A stretch of 12,716 nt of DNA. It comes from Candidatus Izemoplasma sp. (GTDB lineage Bacteria > Bacillota_I > Bacilli_A > Izemoplasmatales > Izemoplasmataceae). Below the pieces are notes generated by a model. It saw only the letters and a program-made list of their open reading frames with translations. It was not told where the DNA came from and searched no databases. Where the stretch lies: contig JAIPGE010000023.1 in NCBI GenBank assembly GCA_021736285.1, positions 1-12,716 of the forward strand, in the 5' to 3' direction. This document shows positions 7,326 through 12,716 of this stretch, in pieces. Within the stretch, counting starts at the first letter, position 1. Each line of letters opens with the position of its first letter. The position numbers and the translations under genes are program-made.

Positions 7326-8579
7326 ATGCAAAATGCGATACTCGTTGGGCCCGACTTAAAACAAGATGGTTTTATTGATTATTACATGGAAGAATTAAAA
7401 AACTTAGCAGAAGCACGAAATTTAGACATGGTTTACACAGTTACTCAAAGTCTAAAAAATGTTAATCCAGCGACATATATTGGTATTGGAAAAGTCCAGG
7501 AAATCGCTGATTTTGTATCTAATCTCGATGTTGACATTGTAATCTTTAACGATGAACTATCTGGTTCACAAATTCGTAATTTAGAAGAAATACTAAACTG
7601 TCGTGTTATTGATCGAACACTTCTAATTCTTGATATATTTGCAACAAGAGCCAAAACAAAAGAAGCCATGCTTCAAGTAGAAATCGCGCAACTTGATTAT
7701 ATGAAACCAAGATTAAAGGGCTTATGTGAATCATTAAACCGCCAACAAGGTGGTATAGGTTCAAGAGGACCTGGAGAGAAAAAATTAGAACTAGATCGCC
7801 GAAAAATTGAAAAAGAGCGAACAAATCTAGAAAATGAATTAAAGAAAATTGTGAAGTCACGCCAAATTCAGCGACGACAACGTACAAACTCAGCATTATT
7901 AAAGGCCGCAATTGTTGGATATACAAATGCTGGTAAAAGTACACTTATGAATGTATTAGTGGAAAATTATGCAAAAACAGAAAAACACGTTAAAGCACAA
8001 GATATGTTATTTGCAACATTAGAAACCGCAACCCGTAAAATTTCACCTAATTCTAACAAAAATTATATTATTACTGATACAGTAGGTTTTGTGTCTCATC
8101 TCCCTCATGGCCTTGTTGAAGCATTCAAATCAACATTAGAAGAAATTACTGAAGCCGACTTTTTAATTCATATTGTCGATGGAAGTAACCCCCATCATGA
8201 TCGTCAAATTCAAATAACACATCAAACTTTAGAAGATATTGGTGTTATCGATATTCCTTCAATTTACATTTATAATAAAAAGGACTTAATTAAAACACCA
8301 ATTAATCCTCACCATTTTCCTCATATTATTGTCTCTTTAAAAGATGAACAGGATATCACTCTCGCTCAACATTTCATAGAAGAGCAACTCTTTAAAAATT
8401 ATCAGAAAACATCATTGTTAATTCCGTTTAAAGATGGAGATGTCGTTTCAAAACTGAATCAAGAAGCGCATATATTATCACAATCCTATGAAGAAGATGG
8501 AACCTATATAGAAGTTGAATTATCCCAATTACAACGTACAAACTATGACGCTTATGTAACGAAAAAACGGATCAAATAA
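7326..8579 (+). CDS. hflX: GTPase HflX (ribosome-associated)
   Basis: 417 residues, the family's usual size. HflX binds the 50S subunit and splits stalled or hibernating 70S ribosomes, notably under heat or antibiotic stress. The N-terminal HflX domain (about 1-185) ends with the family's conserved GGIGSRGPGEKKLELDRR stretch and a basic helix. The G domain shows G1 GYTNAGKST (198-206), a G2-region FATLE (229-233), G3 DTVGF (251-255) and G4 NKKD (317-320). A short C-terminal domain follows. The G5 loop appears as VSLKD rather than the common SA motif. The ATG at 7326 follows GAGGAGG by 8 bases. An in-frame ATG at 7278 lies inside the nrdJ terminator loop and has no ribosome site. The 3' end overlaps dusB tail-to-tail. 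Confidence 0.96.
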   Translation: MQNAILVGPDLKQDGFIDYYMEELKNLAEARNLDMVYTVTQSLKNVNPATYIGIGKVQEIADFVSNLDVDIVIFNDELSGSQIRNLEEILNCRVIDRTLLILDIFATRAKTKEAMLQVEIAQLDYMKPRLKGLCESLNRQQGGIGSRGPGEKKLELDRRKIEKERTNLENELKKIVKSRQIQRRQRTNSALLKAAIVGYTNAGKSTLMNVLVENYAKTEKHVKAQDMLFATLETATRKISPNSNKNYIITDTVGFVSHLPHGLVEAFKSTLEEITEADFLIHIVDGSNPHHDRQIQITHQTLEDIGVIDIPSIYIYNKKDLIKTPINPHHFPHIIVSLKDEQDITLAQHFIEEQLFKNYQKTSLLIPFKDGDVVSKLNQEAHILSQSYEEDGTYIEVELSQLQRTNYDAYVTKKRIK

Positions 8580-8592
8580 TTGATCCGTTTTT
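8563..8592. terminator. Bidirectional terminator shared by hflX and dusB
   Basis: Perfect 13-bp arms AAAAACGGATCAA (8563-8575) and TTGATCCGTTTTT (8580-8592) surround the loop ATAA. The T-run on one side and A-run on the other let it work in both directions. The hflX stop codon is partly in the loop and the dusB stop lies in the 5' arm, so the hairpin also encodes the last residues of both proteins. Confidence 0.9.
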
Positions 8593-9546
8593 ATATGCAT
8601 CAAGCATTTTCATAAAACTTTCTTTATCTTTTATTTTAGCCATTTCCCGTTTTAAGTAACTAGCTTTTTTCATGCCTTTTATATACCATGGTCCATGTGT
8701 TCTCATTTCTAATAATGCAAGGTGTTCGCCTTTTAATTCAATCAACCGGTTCATATGTTCAACCATCATTGATAGTTTGGTCTCTTGATCAATCTTACTT
8801 GGGTACACACCACTCTCTAAATACGTAACTGTTTGTTTAATTAACCAAGGATTACCTTGTGTTGCTCTGCCTATCATTACGGCATCACACCCGGTTTGTT
8901 CAATCATTCTTTTTGCATCTTCTGGTGCTTTAATATCGCCATTTCCAACAACAGGAATACCAACAGCTTCTTTAACCTTCTTTATAATCTCCCAATCAGC
9001 TTTACCGCGATAAAGTTGTGATCGTGGACGTCCGTGAATAGCTACTAGGGATGCACCAGCTCTTTCAACACGTGTTGCCATTTCCACAGCGTTAATATGG
9101 GTCTGATCCCACCCACTACGCATTTTAACTGTCACAGGTAATGATACTGCATTTACTACCTCTCTAACAATTTCCTCTGCACGTTCTGGTGTCGTCATTA
9201 ATTTTGATCCAGCACCTGTTTTTATGACTTTTTTGACAGGACATCCCATATTAATATCAATTATGTCGCAATTTGAATGTGCTTCAATAATCTTTGCTGC
9301 TTGGATCATTGTTTTAACTTCAGATCCAAACAATTGAATAGCAATAGGTTTTTCATCATTGCCGACATATAGCATCTCATATGTCTTTTCATTACCAAAA
9401 ATAAGCGCTTTATCACTAACCATTTCAGTATAAATTAATCCGGCACCAAATTCTTTCATAATAGAACGGTAAGCATGGTTTGTAACACCAGCCATAGGTG
9501 CTACAACTATTTTATTCTTAATTGTTATATCTCGTATATCAAACAT
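8572..9546 (-). CDS. dusB: tRNA-dihydrouridine synthase (DusB/Dus1 type)
   Basis: 324 residues. It is an FMN-dependent enzyme reducing specific uridines in tRNA to dihydrouridine, with NADPH as donor. The TIM-barrel domain shows APMAGVT (16-22), DINMGCP with catalytic C102, a KMRSGW strand (141-146), the FMN-phosphate-site segment AIHGR (169-173), GNGDI (201-205) and MIGRATQGNPW (224-234). The C-terminal helical tRNA-binding domain includes MRTHGPWYIKG (281-291). The ATG follows AGAGGTGAT closely. A TATAAT sits at 9569-9574 on this strand. It is divergent from hslO. In Bacillus both genes lie in the same ftsH-hslO-dusB-lysS neighbourhood but in one direction, so this is a rearranged remnant or a chance pairing. 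Confidence 0.96.
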   Translation of the reverse strand: MFDIRDITIKNKIVVAPMAGVTNHAYRSIMKEFGAGLIYTEMVSDKALIFGNEKTYEMLYVGNDEKPIAIQLFGSEVKTMIQAAKIIEAHSNCDIIDINMGCPVKKVIKTGAGSKLMTTPERAEEIVREVVNAVSLPVTVKMRSGWDQTHINAVEMATRVERAGASLVAIHGRPRSQLYRGKADWEIIKKVKEAVGIPVVGNGDIKAPEDAKRMIEQTGCDAVMIGRATQGNPWLIKQTVTYLESGVYPSKIDQETKLSMMVEHMNRLIELKGEHLALLEMRTHGPWYIKGMKKASYLKREMAKIKDKESFMKMLDAYKNGSII

Positions 9547-9568
9547 TTCATCACCTCTTAAAACAGTA

Positions 9569-9574
9569 ATTATA
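9569..9574 (-). promoter_or_regulatory. -10 element of dusB
   Basis: Minus-strand TATAAT lies about 22 bases before the dusB ATG. No convincing -35 is found at the usual spacing and no TG extension is present. Confidence 0.4.
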
Positions 9575-9631
9575 TTTTACATAATATGTCACCTAAATGC
9601 AACGTTAATGACTTCCATTTTGATAAAAACA

Positions 9632-9640
9632 TGATATAAT
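9632..9640 (+). promoter_or_regulatory. Extended -10 promoter of hslO
   Basis: TGATATAAT is a consensus -10 with the TGn extension, ending 15 bases before the hslO ATG. The -35 region is weak. The implied leader is only a few bases but keeps the GGTGAT ribosome site. Confidence 0.6.
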
Positions 9641-9655
9641 AACCTCGGTGATAAA

Positions 9656-10531
9656 ATGAAAGATTATATCGTAAAAGCATATGCATTTAATGATACCGTT
9701 CGCGTTTATGCGACAACTTCAACAAATTTAGTAAATTCCGCACAAAAAATACATGACCTGTGGCCAACAAGCGCAGCAGCCTTTGGCCGATTACTAACAG
9801 CTTCTGTTACAATGGGTGCGATGTATAAGGGCGAACAAGAACTTACCATTCGTGTACAAGGTGATGGTCCCATTGGTGGTATGGTCGCAATTGCAAATGC
9901 GAAAGGTCACGTCCGTGGATACGTACATAACAACCACGTTTTCTTACAGTATAATAATGGTAAATTGAATGTAGGAAAAGCAGTGGGTAATGGCTTTATT
10001 CATGTCACAAAGGATTTGAAAATTAAACAACCTTTTACTTCAAGTGCGCCAATTCAAACCGGTGAACTAGCTGAAGACTTTGCCTATTATTTCACAGCTA
10101 GCGAACAAATTCCTAGCGCTGTTAATCTCGGTGTTTTTGTAGATGATGATAACACAATCTTGGCCAGTGGTGGATTTATTCTTCAAGCAATGCCCGGCAT
10201 TCAAGAAGGACAAATTAAAGAGATAGAGAAAAGAATTAATGCTTTGCCCCCAATTAGTGACTTAATAAAAGATAATTTTACCCCAGAAGAAATAATTGAT
10301 CAATTATCCGATGGGGATTATACTCTTCTTGAAATACTTGATATCGCTTATCAATGCAATTGTTCAAAAAAACGATTTGAAAAAGGTCTAATCTCTCTTG
10401 GGATAGAAGAACTAAAAACTTTATATGACGAAAATAACCCAATTGAGACAACTTGTCAATTTTGTAATACCACCTATCATTTTAATCAAAAAGAATTAAA
10501 AAAATTAATCGATGAAACAAAAAAACAGTAG
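9656..10531 (+). CDS. hslO: Redox-regulated holdase chaperone Hsp33
   Basis: 291 residues, the normal length. Hsp33 is a cytoplasmic, ATP-independent chaperone held inactive by zinc. Oxidation of its four cysteines releases zinc, unfolds the linker and exposes the client-binding surface. The N-terminal core includes the AAAFGRLLTAS helix and the QGDGPIGG loop (68-75). The C-terminal zinc switch is complete: C234-N-C236 and C267-Q-F-C270, a CxC...CxxC pattern. The ATG is preceded by GGTGAT with a short 3-base gap, so the ribosome site pairs with the 3' end of the anti-Shine-Dalgarno. It is monocistronic: its own extended -10 promoter lies upstream and a terminator overlaps its stop codon. Confidence 0.97.
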   Translation: MKDYIVKAYAFNDTVRVYATTSTNLVNSAQKIHDLWPTSAAAFGRLLTASVTMGAMYKGEQELTIRVQGDGPIGGMVAIANAKGHVRGYVHNNHVFLQYNNGKLNVGKAVGNGFIHVTKDLKIKQPFTSSAPIQTGELAEDFAYYFTASEQIPSAVNLGVFVDDDNTILASGGFILQAMPGIQEGQIKEIEKRINALPPISDLIKDNFTPEEIIDQLSDGDYTLLEILDIAYQCNCSKKRFEKGLISLGIEELKTLYDENNPIETTCQFCNTTYHFNQKELKKLIDETKKQ

Positions 10532-10563
10532 AATAGTTCAAAACTTATTCTACTGTTTTTTTT
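10519..10563. terminator. Bidirectional terminator between hslO and glnA
   Basis: Arms AACAGTAGAAT (10524-10534) and ATTCTACTGTT (10547-10557) pair perfectly. An inner AGTT/AACT helix follows across a one-base bulge. Eight T's (10556-10563) follow on the plus strand and seven A's (10519-10525) provide the U-run in the other direction. The hslO stop TAG lies in the 5' arm. No nearer terminator is seen after glnA, so glnA transcripts probably end here with a ~145-nt 3' tail. Confidence 0.85.
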
Positions 10564-10705
10564 ATATAATATCGATGGATTTCAAGTAATATAATCTTCT
10601 AATATGTATCTACTATAACAATAATATACGTTGTTTTAGAGCAATTTACCACTTATTAAGTCTATGATTTTAATATCTGTTAGTTATAATAGTTTGTTTC
10701 TAAAT

Positions 10706-12037
10706 CTATAATGTTTTTAGGTATTTCTCAATTTCCCAATTGGTGACGGTTAATCTAAAATCATCCCACTCAATTTGTTTTTCAAATATAAAACGTTCTG
10801 TTACGTGCTTCCCTAATGCATTTTGAACAACAGCATCCCGCTTTAACTCTTTTAATGCATCTTTCAAGTTTTCTGGTAGGTTTTCAATACCTTGTTCTTC
10901 ACGTTCAATCCGTGTCAGATCGTATAAATTGATATAAACAGCTTCCGGATTAACTAACTTGTTCTTAATCCCATCTAGTCCACTAGCTAAAATAACACTA
11001 AATGCTAAATAGGGATTCGCAGCTGAATCAACACTTCTAATTTCTGTTCTAGTCGCTTTTCCTCGTTTGGCGGGTATCCGTATCATTGCACTTCGATTTG
11101 CATCACTCCACGAAATATAACACGGTGCTTCGTATCCTGGCACAAGCCGTTTATAAGAGTTGACGGTTGGGTTAGTAAGTGCGGTAAATCCACGTGCATG
11201 TTTAAGAACTCCTGCAATCCAGTGAAGTGCTGTTTCACTCAATTTTAGTTTATTATCTTTATCATAAAACGCATTGTTTCCATCTAAATCACTTAGAGAA
11301 CAATTTGTATGCATCCCCGAACCGTTGATACTACTGATTGGTTTTGGCATAAACGTTGCATGTAGTCCATGACGCTTTGCGACATTTTTTACGATTAATT
11401 TAAATAACTGTAGTGAATCTGACGCTTCAAGTGCATTTTCAAACTCAAAATTAATTTCATGTTGTCCTGGTGCAACTTCATGATGTGAGGCTTCCATATT
11501 AAACCCGATTTTCTCGAGTTCCAATACAATATCTCTTCGACAATCTTCGGCACCATCAACTGGTGCTAAATCAAAATATCCTCCTGTATCATTAAAACGT
11601 AATGTTGGATCACCGTTCTCATCTAATTTAAATAAGAAAAACTCTGGTTCTACACCAATATTAAACCGACCAAACCCTAAATCTTCCATATGATTTAAAT
11701 TTCGTTTTAATATTTGTCTTGGATCGCCTGAAAATGGTGTTCCATCAGGTAAATAAATGTCGCAAAACATCAACGCTACTGTGCCATAGGTTGTTGTTTC
11801 CCATGTTGAAATTGTCCATGTATCAAAGTCTGGATAAAGATACATATCAGCTTCTTGAATACGGGCAAATCCATCAATTGATGAACCATCAAACATAACT
11901 TCATTGTCTAGTGCTTCTTCTAGTTTGGTAATTGGTATTTCTACATTTTTCAAAATACCATTAATGTCTGTAAAACACAATCGAATGTATTTTACTTCCA
12001 TTTCTTGTGCGTCTTTTAAAATTTGTTCTTTCGTCAT
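10706..12037 (-). CDS. glnA: Glutamine synthetase, type I (alpha, Bacillus-like)
   Basis: 443 residues. It makes glutamine from glutamate, ammonium and ATP as a dodecamer. Seen in order: the N-terminal beta-grasp domain with FDGSSIDGFARI (49-60); metal/glutamate ligands in VEPEFF (E130, E132) and HHEVAPGQHE (E187, E194); the ATP/metal loop NGSGMH (238-243); the flap loop around VPGYEAP (299-305); and TRTEIR (329-334). R59 matches the arginine (R62 in B. subtilis) tied to feedback inhibition in the alpha subgroup. The insertion and adenylylation-site context of the beta subgroup are absent, so allosteric and leader control are expected rather than GlnE control. AGGGAGAG lies 7 bases before the ATG. 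The gene follows an ANTAR regulator gene and a leader terminator. Confidence 0.97.
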   Translation of the reverse strand: MTKEQILKDAQEMEVKYIRLCFTDINGILKNVEIPITKLEEALDNEVMFDGSSIDGFARIQEADMYLYPDFDTWTISTWETTTYGTVALMFCDIYLPDGTPFSGDPRQILKRNLNHMEDLGFGRFNIGVEPEFFLFKLDENGDPTLRFNDTGGYFDLAPVDGAEDCRRDIVLELEKIGFNMEASHHEVAPGQHEINFEFENALEASDSLQLFKLIVKNVAKRHGLHATFMPKPISSINGSGMHTNCSLSDLDGNNAFYDKDNKLKLSETALHWIAGVLKHARGFTALTNPTVNSYKRLVPGYEAPCYISWSDANRSAMIRIPAKRGKATRTEIRSVDSAANPYLAFSVILASGLDGIKNKLVNPEAVYINLYDLTRIEREEQGIENLPENLKDALKELKRDAVVQNALGKHVTERFIFEKQIEWDDFRLTVTNWEIEKYLKTL

Positions 12038-12062
12038 TGTTATTCTCTCCCTTTTTTCAAAT

Positions 12063-12104
12063 AAAAAATGGTGTCAAAAACACTCCTATGAGTGCGACAC
12101 CATT
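12063..12104 (-). terminator. Leader terminator (attenuator) of glnA
   Basis: On the minus strand AATGGTGTC (12104-12096) pairs with GACACCATT (12075-12067). Inside, CACTC/GAGTG forms an apical stem with loop ATAG, and an asymmetric TTTTT is left on the 3' side. Six T's (12068-12063) follow. It stands about 26 bases before the glnA start codon and downstream of the glnA promoter, so it must be overcome for glnA to be expressed. Confidence 0.85.
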
Positions 12105-12141
12105 GTATTTTTTGTTATTTGTTTTTAGGACACCTTTGTCC
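12097..12141 (-). promoter_or_regulatory. Candidate ANTAR-target RNA (two A1/G4 hexamers) in the glnA leader
   Basis: Hairpin 1 is GGAC-AAAGGT-GTCC (12141-12128), a 4-bp stem with a six-base loop that has A at position 1 and G at position 4. About 21 A-rich bases later AC-AATGGT-GT (12106-12097) repeats the same loop pattern and flanks. It lies within the 5' arm of the terminator. ANTAR proteins are known to bind tandem hairpins with A1/G4 hexaloops whose second member excludes the terminator. Stem 2 has only two canonical pairs here, so it would depend on protein binding. Confidence 0.6.
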
Positions 12142-12149
12142 ATAACCCT

Positions 12150-12177
12150 ATTATAACAAGTCACTTACTGAAGTCAA
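12150..12177 (-). promoter_or_regulatory. glnA promoter
   Basis: Minus-strand TTGACT (12177-12172), 16 bases, then TATAAT (12155-12150) preceded by TGT: a 5/6 -35 plus an extended consensus -10, the strongest promoter in the window. Its -35 overlaps the last codons of the ANTAR gene. Transcription should begin near 12143, just at the first leader hairpin. Confidence 0.75.
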
Positions 12178-12716
12178 TCTTATTTTCAATGATAAGGTTT
12201 ACAATTACATTCTTTGATTTTCTTAAAGCCATTGCTTTTTGTTGGATATAGTGATGGGATTCCGCTTCACTAAAACCTTTATTCATCAATATACGCTTTG
12301 CCTTTTGTTCGCTTTTCATCGTCGATAATTGTACTTTCGTTTGTTTTAGTTGTGCATTTAATCGTGTTAATTCTTTGATATATTTGAGTGCTATTGGTAT
12401 CTTTAATTCCCATTCTGTTTTTAAGTGTTTTTCGTTAATTTCCATAAAATAAGGATGGTTTTGAATATTATAAAAGTGATGAATTAATTTCTCATTATGT
12501 ATAAAGATAACTAAAATAGCCTCTTCTAACACAATTTGTTCTAAAACTTTTATAATGTTATTAATCTGTAGATCCTCTGTAAAAATCACTACATCATAAT
12601 TTTGAATTGTATGACTTGTAACTTTGTTTACGTTATTAACTCGGTGTTTTAATCGTTTTAAATACCGTAAGACACGTTGATTTAATATTCCATTTCCTTG
12701 ATACATGGCTAAACGC
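12161..12716 (-). CDS. ANTAR-domain RNA-binding antiterminator (partial, 5' end outside window)
   Basis: The frame stays open to the window edge. The first ATG seen (12706) has no ribosome site, and the codons before it (R-L-A) look like the first strand of a receiver fold, so the start probably lies a few codons outside. Numbering from that ATG: a receiver-like domain (about 1-100), a helical linker (about 108-132) and a C-terminal ANTAR domain with K-A-K-R-I-L-M (135-141), GFSEAESHHYIQQKAM (144-159) and a last helix. The receiver lacks a phospho-acceptor: YDVVIFT has Thr where the aspartate should be. Clostridial relatives (NitR/GlnR of C. saccharobutylicum) control glnA by antitermination. 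Its position directly upstream of glnA's attenuated leader suggests the same role. It ends 124 bases before glnA, with the glnA promoter reaching into its 3' end. Confidence 0.85.
   Translation of the reverse strand, partial: RLAMYQGNGILNQRVLRYLKRLKHRVNNVNKVTSHTIQNYDVVIFTEDLQINNIIKVLEQIVLEEAILVIFIHNEKLIHHFYNIQNHPYFMEINEKHLKTEWELKIPIALKYIKELTRLNAQLKQTKVQLSTMKSEQKAKRILMNKGFSEAESHHYIQQKAMALRKSKNVIVNLIIENKIDFSK

Noticed and set aside
7606..7944. A 112-codon minus-strand frame inside hflX.
   Set aside because: It is a frame shadow of the clearly conserved hflX; its translation resembles no family and has no ribosome site of note.
10564..10705. Possible small RNA or second glnA terminator in the AT-rich tail between hslO and glnA.
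   Set aside because: I find no stable hairpin with a T-run on the minus strand there; the bidirectional terminator at 10519-10563 suffices.
12057..12143. A 28-codon reading frame in the glnA leader (minus strand), beginning ATG-GAC-AAA and ending TGA after the terminator, as a possible leader peptide.
   Set aside because: Its ATG falls at the predicted transcription start with no usable ribosome site, it has no glutamine codons, and its sequence is fully explained by the hairpins and U-runs.

Overview
The window is AT-rich (I estimate about one third G+C, not computed) and reads with the standard bacterial code: TGA is a true stop for dusB and for the ANTAR gene, and TGG encodes Trp. Gene content (Bacillus-type glutamine synthetase with an ANTAR regulator, CdaA, Bacillus-like B12-dependent NrdJ, HflX, Hsp33, DusB), purine-rich Shine-Dalgarno sites and U-tailed hairpin terminators point to a low-G+C Gram-positive lineage. 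A deep Bacillota or Acholeplasma/Izemoplasma/Haloplasma-like bacterium fits, but that placement is an inference. There are no mobile elements, tRNA or rRNA genes or CRISPR arrays. No gene-free stretch exceeds about 260 bases.

Layout. 1-132: AT-rich, no gene recognised. 133-3633 (minus): a two-gene unit. The upstream gene is an unusual flavoprotein with an SCP2-like domain and six C-terminal membrane helices; the downstream gene is a membrane-anchored PAS-like/degenerate GGDEF protein. 3738-4472 (minus): cdaA, the c-di-AMP synthase, alone with its own promoter and terminator. 4473-4727: divergent spacer with a switch-like hairpin in front of nrdJ. 4728-7259 (plus): nrdJ, followed by a strong terminator. 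7326-8579 (plus): hflX, converging on dusB (8572-9546, minus); the two reading frames overlap by 8 bases inside a shared bidirectional terminator. 9656-10531 (plus): hslO (Hsp33), divergent from dusB and convergent with glnA through another two-way terminator. 10706-12037 (minus): glnA. 12161 to the window edge (minus): an ANTAR RNA-binding regulator truncated at its 5' end.

How the parts connect. The clearest regulatory circuit is ANTAR gene to glnA. glnA has a strong promoter inside the 3' end of the ANTAR gene and a roughly 100-nt leader. The leader contains a hairpin with a six-base A1/G4 loop, a second A1/G4 hexamer embedded in the 5' arm of a terminator, and the terminator itself. This is the arrangement expected for ANTAR-controlled antitermination, here probably tuning glutamine synthesis to nitrogen state. 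The other genes are housekeeping: dNTP synthesis, ribosome rescue, tRNA modification, redox chaperoning and c-di-AMP signalling. The least familiar item is the flavoprotein-SCP2-membrane fusion paired with a catalytically dead GGDEF protein.
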